From contig JAMPIC010000007.1 in the NCBI GenBank assembly GCA_023663025.1, positions 21,143 through 85,142 of the forward strand: a stretch of 64,000 nt of DNA, in the 5' to 3' direction. This document shows, piece after piece, positions 26,701 through 35,062 of the stretch. The number at the start of each line of letters is the position of its first letter. The first letter of the stretch is position 1. This DNA is from Prevotella sp. GTDB taxonomy: Bacteria; Bacillota; Clostridia; Oscillospirales; Ruminococcaceae. The notes under the pieces were generated by a model. It was not told the origin of the DNA. It saw only the letters and a program-made list of their open reading frames with translations, and searched no databases. Both the position numbers and the translations under genes were made by a program.

Positions 26701-27288
26701 CGCCGCGTTTTTCAGCCAATCCTCGTAAAAAGGTATGGACGTGAGGAACTCGTACAGCTTCAGCACTGTTTCCTCAAGCTCCTCGTCCCCTCGGCGGGAA
26801 CCGCTGAAAAATCCTGCCAGACGTTCCGTTTCCTCGGGCGTTTCGCCGTAAAGCTTTTCAAAGACGTTCTCCGCCGCCCGCCGTTTCAGCAGCGTTTCCT
26901 CGGCGTCGTCCAGTATGCGGAAGCCCGCCGAAACGTCCAGAGACTGAATATTCTCCCGTATCAGGTCGAAGCAGAACGAGTGTATGGTGGATATTTTCGC
27001 CGTCCGAAGCAGGGACTGCTGACGGCAGAGCCACAGGTTGTCAGGCTCGCGGGCGATCTTTTCCGACAGAGCCGCCGAGAGCCGCTGCTTCATCTGCTCC
27101 GCCGCGTCATTGGTAAACGTTACCACCACAAGCCTGTCGGCGGGCATTTTGTTTTCCGTGTCGGAAAGTATTCCCAACAGTCTTTCCACAAGCACCGAGG
27201 TCTTGCCGCTTCCCGCCGCCGCGGAGACGATAACTCCCGTTCCACGGGCTGTAACGGCGTCAAGCTGTTCTTTTGTCCATTGGCTCAT
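23740..27288 (-). CDS. addA: ATP-dependent helicase/nuclease subunit A
   Basis: The 1182-residue subunit of the AddAB helicase-nuclease, the Gram-positive counterpart of RecBCD. It unwinds and trims double-strand breaks for RecA loading. UvrD-like helicase motifs include Walker A 'SAAAGSGKTSVLVERLL' near residue 20, 'MIMIDEFQDANDNQDLI' and 'LLYVALTRARERLFI'. The C-terminal nuclease domain has 'GIADCMFEEDGEIVLIDYKT' with the catalytic Asp, Asp and Lys. Its start overlaps the addB stop by 4 bases. Confidence 0.97.
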   Translation of the reverse strand: MSQWTKEQLDAVTARGTGVIVSAAAGSGKTSVLVERLLGILSDTENKMPADRLVVVTFTNDAAEQMKQRLSAALSEKIAREPDNLWLCRQQSLLRTAKISTIHSFCFDLIRENIQSLDVSAGFRILDDAEETLLKRRAAENVFEKLYGETPEETERLAGFFSGSRRGDEELEETVLKLYEFLTSIPFYEDWLKNAADRYKKGFDPNTDPLAKLYLNRLEEVYRRLAGQAEYAGKLYFKLCGKASDAIEVETDRIKLMLKNLSRTEYGWDERVVQPPAPKTRISFPRSMTDAEKETAERIKDIRNRYKKELDKTGGGVFRLEEIADDYRVHGEILESLNGVIMLFAAELDKLKTEKNALGFSDAEQLAIRLLAEKDGDGNIVATRLARELSDYYGMIMIDEFQDANDNQDLIFKLLSKGGTAEKGGTNLFAVGDVKQSIYSFRQANPKLFTNALAVAESYTGADFSGTNAAIFLNRNFRSSEEVVGFVNYVFGCVMSKAAGGIDYTEAEALVRGLDYPEGDRTTEIITVPDCENDENAEARAVAARIKRMLGTETVFDKGTVRPCRPGDFCILLRNNKNAERYVAELAGAGIKAYAEEPAGYLQSREISALTSLLAVIDNPMQNIPLAAALMSPMFMLTADDMARLAEVKGGNEERYFRAIKRVLEGGTDIGADEPLYGKLEKFMSLFGKLRYCAASQTLERFIRTIYDSTDFLSAVQVYKDGSQKRANLRLLLDVAESYEKNSGGGLSGFVRYINMIIRRGGDLKRASAVSQAEDTVSVKTIHRSKGLEYPFVFLCGSSGHFNEEDLKRRIQINSEYGIGFGIQDRERLRLYNSFPQEVLKELNRGNAKSEEMRLLYVALTRARERLFITVPDSKKVRGEIASMRSEVITGGGVTPSAAAGARSMLDWISLAMLVHPDGEWFRDGEFVPLKETETAVRVCKADTDGENVPETEDAETVLPDEDKVKRLLDGFAFVYDGELTDKSAKVTVTEISKSADGDRLFLRRPEFAEAGGLTAAEKGTAVHTFMQYADFSAAEADPAAEAERLAERGLLTPEESGSLNIGQIKVFFASELYGRIKKSDSIRREQKFLIKKSDAALDDERLMEYNDNSMLQGIADCMFEEDGEIVLIDYKTDRGAGEKTLADRYDLQIKLYAAALGRIFGKRVKEAYLYSFALGRAVRVL

Positions 27289-30200
27289 TGGGTATCATCT
27301 CCGTTCATGATTTTTTCTATAAGCTCGTAAGCGTTGCCGGCGTACTCCCTGAACCTGTCGGGAGGATAGTTTCCGCACACGCTTTTATAGTCGCAGTAAC
27401 CGCAGGGCAGCGCGCCCTCGCCGTCCGCCAGCGGGAGCGCTTCCACTTTTCCCTTTGCCAGATTTTCGGCGGTCTCCTCAAGCAGCCTGTAGGAATATTT
27501 CCGCAGGTTTTCAAGCTGCTCGGCGGTGACGAGCTTGGAATAAGCGTAGTACCCTCCTGAGGTTTTCTTCACGGGGATAAACACGCCGCCGCAGTCCTTT
27601 TCCATGGCGGTGATAACGTCGTCGTTCCGAAGCACCGCGCCCTTCATTTTGTATGTGCCGTTCAGGACTTCCCGCAAGGCCTCCTCGCCGTCGTTCCGTC
27701 CCAGACCCGCCGCCGCGTCCTTTGCGGGCATATATAGCACTCCTGCGGGAACGTCCCCCGAAAAGCGTCCACGGCTGTTTCCGTCGGTGACGGCGAAAAG
27801 GTACAGCAGCATCTGCATATTAACGCCGTAAAGCAAATCCTCGTAACGGAACTCCTTTACGCCCGACTTGTAGTCGATAACGCGGACGTATGTCTCAGCA
27901 TCGCCTCGGTAAACGTCCACCCTGTCCACCGTACCCTCGAACCAAACGGTTATGCCGCTTTCGGTGACAAGCTTCAAGGGGTCTTCGTCGCCGTCCCTGC
28001 GCAGGGTGTACTCGAACCCCTCGGGGACGAACTTGCTTTGCCCGAACTCCTCCGCAAGCCTTTCGAGAATGTCCGCCAGCGTGTCGGAAAGTCTGGCGAA
28101 CGCCGCCTTGTAACGCTTTGTCTTGCCGTAATCGCCGCCCACCGCGTCGCTTCGGTAGTATTCGCCCAAATGCTTTTTCACGAGCTTCAAAATGTCCTCA
28201 CGGCTCATGGCGATAAATTCATCGCGGCTTTTTTCGCGGAGGGTTTCGCTCAGGCAGTAGTGTATAGCCGTTCCCCGTGAGGGACTGTCAAGCTCCACCT
28301 TTTGAGGCGGGTAGAGCTTCAGACCCTTTTGGCAGTAGTATTTGAACGGACATTTCATATAGTCCTCAAACCGTGAGGCGGACATGGAAATGTTCCTGCC
28401 GAAAAGTCGTCTGCCCGTTTCGGGGGACAGGCTGTGTTCCGCCGAGTTTTCGATATTTTTAAGGTACTCCAGCCGCTCCGCGTATTCGGGAAGTTCCTCC
28501 AGAGCCTTTCTCAGACTTGCGGAATCCGCGTCGCCGCGGCGGTAGTTCCGCACATACTGGTAATACGCCGCTCTTGCCGTTGTGCAGAACGGCAGCAGTC
28601 CACGCTGCTCAAAGGACGTAGCAACGTCCTTTCCGAAAATTTCCTCCGCGTGGTTCACCACTGACGAGGGGTAAAGCTGTCTGCCCGAGATATCCGAAAC
28701 GGGATAGGTGATCCACAGCCGCTCCGAAGCCATGGAAAGGGCGGAGTACGCCGCGAAACGCTCCTCGTCAAGCTTGTCCGCCGAGCCGCCGGAAAGGGTT
28801 ATCCCCGCCGCTTCCAGGGCGAGCCTGTCCCGGTCGCTGAAAAGTCCCGAGGGCTTAGCCGCATAGGGGAACGCCCCCTCGTTCGCGCCTATCACGAAAA
28901 CCGCTTTCGGCTCGGCGAGACGCGCCGTGTGCGCCGCCACGAACTGCACGCAGTCCAGAGTTTGGGGCGGCGAGGACAGCTTAAGTCCCGACGCTGCCGC
29001 AGAGAAAAGTTCCGCGAAGTCCGCGGGACTTATTTTCGCGTCCGCAAGCGCCCTGTCAAGAGTTTCCAGAAGTCCGCAGAGCAGCTCCCAGAGCTGTTTT
29101 ATCTCACGCACCGCAGCTAAGGCGGCTGCGTCCTCGCTTGTGCAGTTTTCGCAGAAGCTTTGGAGACTGCCGTACAGACCCGCGTCATCGAAAAACGTTA
29201 CCAGCGCGGCGCAGAAGCCTTTTCCGTCCGAGTCCGCCATAGCGCGGCGAAGCTTGAAAATCGGTTCGGTGACCTTTTTCCTGACCTGCTCCGCGCCGAA
29301 GCGAACGTCGTCGTATTCAAAGGGTTTTTCCCACATCCCGCCCTCGATGTTCCATTTGTAGCAGCAGTCCTCAACGGCGGCGATCTCCTCGTCGGTCAGA
29401 CCCGCCATACCCGTTTTCATGTACCTTAGCCAATCCTCGGTGGAGGCGCTTTTGCCCGCCGCGAGGGCGAGAGCTGTCCTCACAAAAATAAACAGGGACT
29501 TATGGGCGGCGGTGCGGCTGTCGTCGGTATAGAACGGTATGCCGTAACGCTCGAAGGCGCTTTCCATGACCGACGAATAAAGCTCTTTCTGTCTTGCGAG
29601 GACGGCTATGTCGCTGTAGCGGAAGCCCTCCTCCATAACAAGGCGGCGTATCTCGGAGCAAACAAGGTCTCCCTCGCCGTAGCTGTCCGCGGAACGGTAC
29701 ACCTTTACGGCGCGGTTTTCCCCGCCGAACCTGCCGCGCACGTTCCTCAGCACGTTTGCGCTGTAGAACGCCAGCTCCGGAGCTTTAAAGCGTTTCGGCT
29801 CGGTCAGCATTGTTTTTACGGTCTTTACGCCCAAATCGGCGGCGGCTCCCGTCAGCTTGCTTACGGTTCTGTTGACCGCCGCGAACACGGAGTATTCCGC
29901 AGACTGCGCGTCGGCGGTGGGCAGACATACCGTCACGCTTTCGCTTTGGGCGATCATCACGTTCAGCATGGCGTATTCGTCGGCGGTAAAGCTTTTGAAC
30001 GCGTCGATATAGACGGTTTTCCCCGCGAAATAGCCGTGCTTCGCCGCCCGCGCGGCAGCCTCGGAAACGTCCCCGCCGCTGTCCTTGTAGCCGCTTTGGG
30101 AGAGTATCCTGCAATACTCGGAGTATATCAGGGCGATATCGGCGGTCTTGTCCCGAACGCTTTCGTCAAGCCTGTCCGCGCAGGCGGAAAGAACCTCGGC

Positions 30201-30602
30201 GGTAATGCCGTTCACGGTAAGTTCCTTTACGATCTCCAGGCTGCTTTCCGCAAAAGAGGGGGACTTAGCCTGTCTGCCGTAGAAAAGCAGTCCGTCCCGC
30301 TCGGAAATTTCCGCAAGCGCACGGTACATCATAACCTTTTTCACCGTATCGTCGGCGTATCTGCCTTTCAGACCGCCGTGTCTGATAAAGACGTCCCGCG
30401 CCGTCCTGTCGAATGAAAGCACGTCCAAGCGGTTGAACAAAACCATGCCCAGCCGCTCGTAAAGGCTTCTGTCGAACTCCGCCGAAAACTGGTCGGGGAT
30501 TATTATGAGAACGTTCTTGCCCGCTTTTGCGGCGGCTTCGATACGGTTTGTCATTTCGTAAGACTTGCCGCAGCCCGCTCCGCCTAAAATCAGATTTAAC
30601 AT
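27285..30602 (-). CDS. addB: ATP-dependent helicase/nuclease subunit B
   Basis: The 1105-residue partner of AddA, which scans for Chi and cuts the 5'-ended strand. It opens with a P-loop 'LILGGAGCGKSYEM'. The C-terminal nuclease has 'VDRVDVYRGDAETYVRVIDY' followed by KSG. The four Cys that hold the iron-sulfur cluster are visible as 'MKCPFKYYC' before the nuclease motif and 'PCGYCDYKSVC' near the end. The ATG is at 30602, and the gene is translationally coupled to addA. Confidence 0.97.
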   Translation of the reverse strand: MLNLILGGAGCGKSYEMTNRIEAAAKAGKNVLIIIPDQFSAEFDRSLYERLGMVLFNRLDVLSFDRTARDVFIRHGGLKGRYADDTVKKVMMYRALAEISERDGLLFYGRQAKSPSFAESSLEIVKELTVNGITAEVLSACADRLDESVRDKTADIALIYSEYCRILSQSGYKDSGGDVSEAAARAAKHGYFAGKTVYIDAFKSFTADEYAMLNVMIAQSESVTVCLPTADAQSAEYSVFAAVNRTVSKLTGAAADLGVKTVKTMLTEPKRFKAPELAFYSANVLRNVRGRFGGENRAVKVYRSADSYGEGDLVCSEIRRLVMEEGFRYSDIAVLARQKELYSSVMESAFERYGIPFYTDDSRTAAHKSLFIFVRTALALAAGKSASTEDWLRYMKTGMAGLTDEEIAAVEDCCYKWNIEGGMWEKPFEYDDVRFGAEQVRKKVTEPIFKLRRAMADSDGKGFCAALVTFFDDAGLYGSLQSFCENCTSEDAAALAAVREIKQLWELLCGLLETLDRALADAKISPADFAELFSAAASGLKLSSPPQTLDCVQFVAAHTARLAEPKAVFVIGANEGAFPYAAKPSGLFSDRDRLALEAAGITLSGGSADKLDEERFAAYSALSMASERLWITYPVSDISGRQLYPSSVVNHAEEIFGKDVATSFEQRGLLPFCTTARAAYYQYVRNYRRGDADSASLRKALEELPEYAERLEYLKNIENSAEHSLSPETGRRLFGRNISMSASRFEDYMKCPFKYYCQKGLKLYPPQKVELDSPSRGTAIHYCLSETLREKSRDEFIAMSREDILKLVKKHLGEYYRSDAVGGDYGKTKRYKAAFARLSDTLADILERLAEEFGQSKFVPEGFEYTLRRDGDEDPLKLVTESGITVWFEGTVDRVDVYRGDAETYVRVIDYKSGVKEFRYEDLLYGVNMQMLLYLFAVTDGNSRGRFSGDVPAGVLYMPAKDAAAGLGRNDGEEALREVLNGTYKMKGAVLRNDDVITAMEKDCGGVFIPVKKTSGGYYAYSKLVTAEQLENLRKYSYRLLEETAENLAKGKVEALPLADGEGALPCGYCDYKSVCGNYPPDRFREYAGNAYELIEKIMNGDDTQ

Positions 30603-30633
30603 AAATCACAGCTTCTTTTCTTTAAATTTTAAC

Positions 30634-30659
30634 CGCGGGACGGGAAACCCGTCCCCTAC
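30634..30659. repeat. Intergenic palindromic repeat overlapping the mpg stop
   Basis: The same 19-base palindromic core as at 12533 and 47359 (here 30637-30655), followed by CCTACGG. It sits in the addB-mpg gap and its end forms the stop codon of mpg, so the repeat may have set the present C-terminus of that protein. Confidence 0.75.
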
Positions 30660-31183
30660 GGTTGCCTGTCAACCGCTTTAAACCGCCAAAGTATATCCCG
30701 ATATTCGGAAGTAGCATAGTCTATGCCGACCCTGGGCAGAGCCTCGATTTCCGGGCGGAAACCGTCGTCCTCTATCCGTATGCGGGGATTTCCGCAGAAG
30801 CTCTCCCCGTTGAAGCTTTTGTCAATACCCAGCTTTTTTGTCAGCTTTGCGGGACCGCTGTAAACCTCGCAGGCGCGGAACAGCACCGCCTGCGGCTGTC
30901 CTTCCTCTCCCGTGACGGCGTTCATCAGCCAATGTATTCCGTAGCAAAGGTAGACGTATACCGTCCCCGCTTTTTCATAGAGGATTTTTGTACGCTCGGT
31001 TTTCCCTTTGCTGGCGTGGCAGGCTGTGTCCTCCTCGCCCCGGTAGGCTTCCGCCTCGGTTATCCGCAGGGAAACTTCCGAACCGTCCTCAAACGTCCTG
31101 ACAATGAGCTTTCCCACTAAATCGGGAGCAACCTCAAGCACGTCCCTGTGAAAGAAATTTACGTCCAGAATAATATTTCCCAT
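30656..31183 (-). CDS. mpg: 3-methyladenine DNA glycosylase (AAG/MPG family)
   Basis: A 175-residue base-excision-repair glycosylase for alkylated and deaminated purines. It shows 'FFHRDVLEVAPDLVGKLIV', the catalytic-Glu segment 'RITEAEAYRGEEDTACHAS', 'GTVYVYLCYGIHWLMNAV' and 'LTKKLGIDKSFNG', all typical of the AAG fold. The start at 31183, preceded by GTAGGTGA, avoids overlap with the upstream acetyltransferase gene. The stop codon lies within a palindromic repeat. The C-terminus still looks complete. Confidence 0.93.
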   Translation of the reverse strand: MGNIILDVNFFHRDVLEVAPDLVGKLIVRTFEDGSEVSLRITEAEAYRGEEDTACHASKGKTERTKILYEKAGTVYVYLCYGIHWLMNAVTGEEGQPQAVLFRACEVYSGPAKLTKKLGIDKSFNGESFCGNPRIRIEDDGFRPEIEALPRVGIDYATSEYRDILWRFKAVDRQP

Positions 31184-31191
31184 AATATCAC

Positions 31192-31635
31192 CTACAGATT
31201 GTACGGTATGCGTTTTTCTTCCCACCGCATAAGTATTTCGGTTTCGCCCGTGGATATGTCGGAAATTTTTCTGACGGGCACAAAACCCTCCCGCCTGTAG
31301 AATTCCGCCGCTCTGACGTTTTTTTCGTACACGCAGAGGGACAGCTTCGGATACAGCGTTTTGACGAAGTCCAGCAGGGATTTTCCCAATCCATTGGAAC
31401 GGTGCCTGCCGTCCACGAAAAAGCCCTCTATGCGGCTCTCGTTCAGACCGATAAAGCCGGCTATTTCGCCGCCGCGCAAAGCCGTGTAGACCTCCGCGCG
31501 GGGAATTGCTTCGGAGACCTCGGCGAAGCAGTCCTGCCAGTATTCCCGCCGTATGAAACCGTGAGCTTCAAGGTTTGAGGACAGCCATATTTCCATAATG
31601 CGTTCAAGGTCGGTATTTTCGTATTTTCTTATCAT
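31192..31635 (-). CDS. GNAT-family N-acetyltransferase
   Basis: 147 residues with the GNAT fold. It opens 'MIRKYENTDLERIMEIWLSS', has 'GFIGLNESRIEGFFVDGRHR', the acetyl-CoA loop 'RSNGLGKSLLDFVK' and the C-terminal 'CVYEKNVRAAEFYRREGF'. It resembles YiaC/PhnO-like small acetyltransferases, but the substrate is unknown. The start at 31635 has a GGAG site. The frame upstream to 31692 overlaps its own promoter and is not used. Confidence 0.9.
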   Translation of the reverse strand: MIRKYENTDLERIMEIWLSSNLEAHGFIRREYWQDCFAEVSEAIPRAEVYTALRGGEIAGFIGLNESRIEGFFVDGRHRSNGLGKSLLDFVKTLYPKLSLCVYEKNVRAAEFYRREGFVPVRKISDISTGETEILMRWEEKRIPYNL

Positions 31636-31657
31636 TTCCGTTCTCCGTTTTTTATTA

Positions 31658-31686
31658 AGTATACCATGTTTCCGAAAATATTTCAA
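31658..31686 (-). promoter_or_regulatory. Promoter of the acetyltransferase-mpg pair
   Basis: Minus-strand -35 TTGAAA (31686-31681), 17-base spacer, -10 TATACT (31663-31658), just upstream of the acetyltransferase ribosome site and just after the terminator of the bile-salt-hydrolase-like gene. Confidence 0.7.
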
Positions 31687-31690
31687 CCGC

Positions 31691-31734
31691 AAAAACGGGG
31701 ACTTCCGAAATTTTCGGAAATCCCCGCCGTTTTT
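31691..31734 (-). terminator. Terminator after the bile-salt-hydrolase-like gene
   Basis: A long stem (about 19 bp with a 2-base bulge) made from AAAACGGGGA-CTTCCGAAA and its complement, followed on the minus strand by TTTTT. It lies between the hydrolase stop (31745) and the acetyltransferase promoter. Confidence 0.8.
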
Positions 31735-31744
31735 ATAAACGCAT

Positions 31745-32719
31745 TTAATTCTGAAACTCGATCTGCTCCTCGGTCACGGGAGTATAGCATATAAGACCGC
31801 TGCCGTCAAGGTTCTCGCGGTGCATATCCACGGCGGTTATGCGGTGGTTGCCGTAGGTCGTGTAGTAGTATATCCCCTTGTCCGCGTTGCAGCAGGAGGT
31901 GTAGAGCGTTACCTCGTACTTGCCGCCGCCAACGTCGCAGCAGCCCCTTTGCTGGTCTACCGAGCCGAGAATATGGAAAAACTGCCCCACGCTCTCCGCC
32001 TCCGAGTCGCCCGAAACGGAGTTCATTTTCACGAAAGCCACCCTCACAAATCTCGACTGCGAGGACAGGTCGCCCGGCAGACCCAGTGCGCCCATTCCCC
32101 TGCTGTAAGCCGTCAGCGGCAGCTTGTCCGAAAAGCTGTTCGCGGGCGTTTCCGCCGACAGGCTCATATAATTGTTAAGATTATACATCTGTATATCAAA
32201 CGGGGGATTGTTCGTCAGCACCCCGACGGGGTTATCGTAAATTTTCAGCCCGTCCTTTACCGCCTCCACGGTTACCGCCCCGTTTTTATCGGCGATTATC
32301 CAGTGGAGCTGCGAAAGGGGCAGCTTGTCACTGAACGGCTCGTTGTCTATATTGATACGCTCCAGAAGCTCCCTTGCCTCGTTCAGCGAGCCGCACTGCG
32401 AGAGTATCCACGGGATAAACTCAAACTGGGCGACATTGTCCCTGCCCTGAATTTTTTCGCCGTAGACCGCGCTGCCGACAAAATTCAGTCCTGCCATTCC
32501 AAGACCCTTTTCGTTCACCGCGTCGTAATAAAGGGGGTAATTTTCCGCGATATGCGCCATACCGATCATGGCGTAATGAGAACCGAGCCTGCCCATACTG
32601 CGGAAATCAAAGGGAAAATTCCGCGGGGTGACAGCAACGCTGTCGCCGTAGGAAAACTCGTAATCCAGCGTTCTTCCGAAATAAAAATCCTTTGTTTTGT
32701 ATGTCGCTGCCGTACACAT
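31745..32719 (-). CDS. Choloylglycine (bile salt) hydrolase-like Ntn amidase
   Basis: A 324-residue Ntn-hydrolase of the bile salt hydrolase/penicillin V acylase family. It cleaves the amide bond of glycine- or taurine-conjugated bile acids or of penicillin-like amides. With the start at 32719 (AGGAG 10 bases upstream) the protein begins MCTAAT, so Met removal exposes the nucleophile Cys2. Other family residues are visible: Arg16 and Asp19 in 'FGRTLDYEF', Asn in 'GLNFVGSAVYGE', Asn in 'LTNNPPFDIQMYNLNNY' and Arg in 'SQSRFVRVAF'. The 'NNP' loop favours bile salt hydrolase. It has its own promoter and terminator. Confidence 0.9.
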   Translation of the reverse strand: MCTAATYKTKDFYFGRTLDYEFSYGDSVAVTPRNFPFDFRSMGRLGSHYAMIGMAHIAENYPLYYDAVNEKGLGMAGLNFVGSAVYGEKIQGRDNVAQFEFIPWILSQCGSLNEARELLERINIDNEPFSDKLPLSQLHWIIADKNGAVTVEAVKDGLKIYDNPVGVLTNNPPFDIQMYNLNNYMSLSAETPANSFSDKLPLTAYSRGMGALGLPGDLSSQSRFVRVAFVKMNSVSGDSEAESVGQFFHILGSVDQQRGCCDVGGGKYEVTLYTSCCNADKGIYYYTTYGNHRITAVDMHRENLDGSGLICYTPVTEEQIEFQN

Positions 32720-32757
32720 AATTATCATTCTCCTTTTTTATTTTATAGTATTAAGAA

Positions 32758-32786
32758 AGTATACAATATTTTTTTAATAAAATCAA
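32758..32786 (-). promoter_or_regulatory. Promoter of the bile-salt-hydrolase-like gene
   Basis: Minus-strand -35 TTGATT (32786-32781), 17-base AT-rich spacer, -10 TATACT (32763-32758), about 40 bases before the start codon. Confidence 0.7.
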
Positions 32787-32882
32787 GAGTTTTTAGGAAA
32801 TTTTGCTTACGGCGGCAAATTTATATTTAACGCTGTTTTCAGTACAATTTTTTAACGGCGGTATTATATTAGGCGGTAAATT

Positions 32883-33428
32883 TTAATTCTGCGGATTATT
32901 TTCATAATATTCCGTTGTTCTTTGGTTCATTACAAAATTATACATCCGCTTCATAGGCTCGTTCGCGACGGCGATGTTATAAGAACGGGGATCTTTTCTG
33001 TCAAGGTTGAATTTGATTTTAAGCCTTTTGGAAAAACGAAGCTTTTTTCCGTCGGTAAATATAAAAATAAGAACCATTTCGTGATATTTCTCAAGCTTGG
33101 TAAAATGTCTTTCCGCATTGCAGCTCATATTTTTAATATCGCCGTATTCATATCTCTTTTCGGACAGCCTTATTCCGAAAAGAGATATTTTTATATTAAC
33201 GCCGTCTGTATCGGCTTCTACCGTACCTTTAAGATTTGCAAGAGCCAGCGTGCCGAGCCCGAGCAGCGCAGAGCCTGTTATAAGCAAAACAGATAACACG
33301 ATCATACCCGTAAATTTTCCGATTTCACACGATATGTGCAGCAACAGTAAAAACGAAGCAATTGCAATAAGTCCGAGATTCGGCACAAGCACGAATTTCT
33401 CTTTTATTTCAAATTTTTCCGTTTCCAT
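32883..33428 (-). CDS. Hypothetical two-helix membrane protein
   Basis: 181 residues with two adjacent membrane helices at about residues 17-65 and a C-terminal beta-rich cytoplasmic domain ('KGTVEADTDGVNIKISLFG' onward) of the kind seen in bacterial PH-like domains. A ribosome site AGGAG precedes 33428. It is the promoter-distal end of the SPFH/zinc-ribbon gene run, 9 bases after its neighbour. Function unknown. Confidence 0.7.
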   Translation of the reverse strand: METEKFEIKEKFVLVPNLGLIAIASFLLLLHISCEIGKFTGMIVLSVLLITGSALLGLGTLALANLKGTVEADTDGVNIKISLFGIRLSEKRYEYGDIKNMSCNAERHFTKLEKYHEMVLIFIFTDGKKLRFSKRLKIKFNLDRKDPRSYNIAVANEPMKRMYNFVMNQRTTEYYENNPQN

Positions 33429-33437
33429 AAATATCTC

Positions 33438-34232
33438 CTAACCGTTTTCTCTCCGTGCTTTCACGATTTTTTTAACGCTGTCCTCGTCGGGGAAAATGCT
33501 TGTAAATTCTATATCCGAAATTTCTTCGCCGTTTTTAAGATAACGCTTGATCTGCGGGTCGGCGTTTATTGACGGTATGATCTTATCGGTGCTGTATATG
33601 AGCTTTCCGTACTCTATATCAAGCCCGCGCATTGATAAAAAAGCCGATTTCAGAATTTCTCCGAAATTCGCGGACAGGCTTTCTTTTTCCTCATCGGAGA
33701 TATTCGGCACGCCCGCTCCCGCGAATTTTTCACAGTCGGTTCCCGATCTTACAAAACAGGAAAGCGCATTTGCTGTGCCGATATAAAAATATCCGCCGCC
33801 CTGCAAAAAAACATCGAAACCGCAGACCTTATCGTAATACGCCGCCGCCGAAAATTCAAAGGGGAGCTTTATCCGTTCGGGCATGTTCAGCAAATAGCAC
33901 GCCGCGTTTTCCGAATATCCGCCGAAAAATTCGGGGTGTTCGCCGTAAACCGCGCCGTAGTGTCCGCCGCTTTTGCCGGTGTATTTGAACGGCTCAAACG
34001 CGCTGTGAAAAACAAACGCGCCCGCGCCCGATATATAATCGGAAATTTTCCCGTCCGACATCATAACGAGCGACTGACCGCTTTTTAAAAATACTCTTGT
34101 TCCGTCGGTTATTTTTTTGCGGACGGCGTATATCCTGCTCTTCGCCGCGAATTTGCTTATATCAATAAAGTCCGACCATATCCCCGCAAGCTCCTCGGAG
34201 GTTTCAACCGCCGCTGTTTCGATAAAACCCAT
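33438..34232 (-). CDS. SPFH/band-7-like paralogue without zinc ribbon
   Basis: 264 residues, a divergent relative of the full SPFH protein at 35063. The two share the start pattern (MGFIETA / MGLIKAF), the strand 'VFLKSGQSLVMMSDGKISDY', the 'GAFVFHS' turn and a late 'GLDIEYGKLIYSTDKIIP' resembling the SPFH 'ERITELL...IEIKTVAFGNILP' region. No cysteine pairs are present. SPFH proteins form membrane-associated scaffolds, so this may be a subunit of a mixed assembly. Confidence 0.65.
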   Translation of the reverse strand: MGFIETAAVETSEELAGIWSDFIDISKFAAKSRIYAVRKKITDGTRVFLKSGQSLVMMSDGKISDYISGAGAFVFHSAFEPFKYTGKSGGHYGAVYGEHPEFFGGYSENAACYLLNMPERIKLPFEFSAAAYYDKVCGFDVFLQGGGYFYIGTANALSCFVRSGTDCEKFAGAGVPNISDEEKESLSANFGEILKSAFLSMRGLDIEYGKLIYSTDKIIPSINADPQIKRYLKNGEEISDIEFTSIFPDEDSVKKIVKARRENG

Positions 34233-34253
34233 AATTATCCCTCCCTGTATTTT

Positions 34254-35060
34254 TTACCGCGCCGGACGGGACGCCCCGCAGCTTTTGCAGAAGCTGTATT
34301 CGTTTTTATTTCCGCAATTCCCGCATATCCAGCTGCCCGACGAAGAACCGAATATTTCCTGCTGCGGCGGGGTATAGGCGGGTTTCGGTTTGCTGCATAT
34401 TTCGCTGTCCTTTGTGCGGGACGCTCCGCAGTTTTTGCAGAAGCTGTATTCGTTTTTGCTGCCGCATTTTCCGCATATCCACATAACGCCGGATCTTGCG
34501 GGAACGTCAGCCGTTTGGGGACTTTGCGGCTCGGGGACGTATTTCTTTTCGGGTTCGGCGGCGGTTTCCGCAGTTTGCGGGCGGGCGTTTCCGCACTTTT
34601 TGCAAAATCCGGCAACGCCCGTGTTTTCCGTCCCGCAGGAGCATATCCAGCCGCCGCCGGGCTGACTGACAGGAGCGGACGGGACTTCTCTGACCGCCTT
34701 TTCTCCCGCAAGCTCCGACAGAGCTTTCCCAAAATTTCCGGGAGATACTCCGCCCGTTACGGAAATAATTACCGTTTCTTTATCTCCGAAAAATCCGGCG
34801 CGTCTCTCCGAAAACCCGTCGAATACCTCCGCATATGATTTCGTATCGGGACTGTTTTCAATGTCCGAATGGTAAATATATCCTCCCGCTTCGGCAATAA
34901 CGTCGGCGGCTTTTCCGTCCTTAATATGTATCAGAACCTCGTTTTCCCGCAGGATCACCCTGACGCCGTTTTCCGCCCGCTCTGGACGGGCTTCTCCCCA
35001 AAAGCGGGAAAGCTTTTCCGCGTTCATTTCCGAGCCGTTTACCGCTTGAAAAAATCCCAA
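34254..35060 (-). CDS. Short SPFH-like N-terminal domain with three zinc ribbons
   Basis: About 268 residues. The first ~110 align with the start of its two neighbours ('VRVILRENEVLIHIKDGKAA', then 'GGYIYHS'), but the rest of the SPFH domain is missing. It is replaced by three zinc ribbons of the form WIC-x-CG-x(7-10)-FCKxCG joined by Pro/Ser linkers, the last two nearly identical. I place the start at a TTG (35060) 8 bases after GGAG, which aligns exactly with the Met of both paralogues. The frame upstream overlaps the next gene. Confidence 0.65.
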   Translation of the reverse strand: MGFFQAVNGSEMNAEKLSRFWGEARPERAENGVRVILRENEVLIHIKDGKAADVIAEAGGYIYHSDIENSPDTKSYAEVFDGFSERRAGFFGDKETVIISVTGGVSPGNFGKALSELAGEKAVREVPSAPVSQPGGGWICSCGTENTGVAGFCKKCGNARPQTAETAAEPEKKYVPEPQSPQTADVPARSGVMWICGKCGSKNEYSFCKNCGASRTKDSEICSKPKPAYTPPQQEIFGSSSGSWICGNCGNKNEYSFCKSCGASRPAR

Positions 35061-35062
35061 GG

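Noticed and set aside
24940..27330. 796-codon plus-strand open frame opposite addA
   Set aside because: It follows the codon pattern of addA on the other strand and resembles no protein. Long antisense frames are common in GC-rich genes of this composition.
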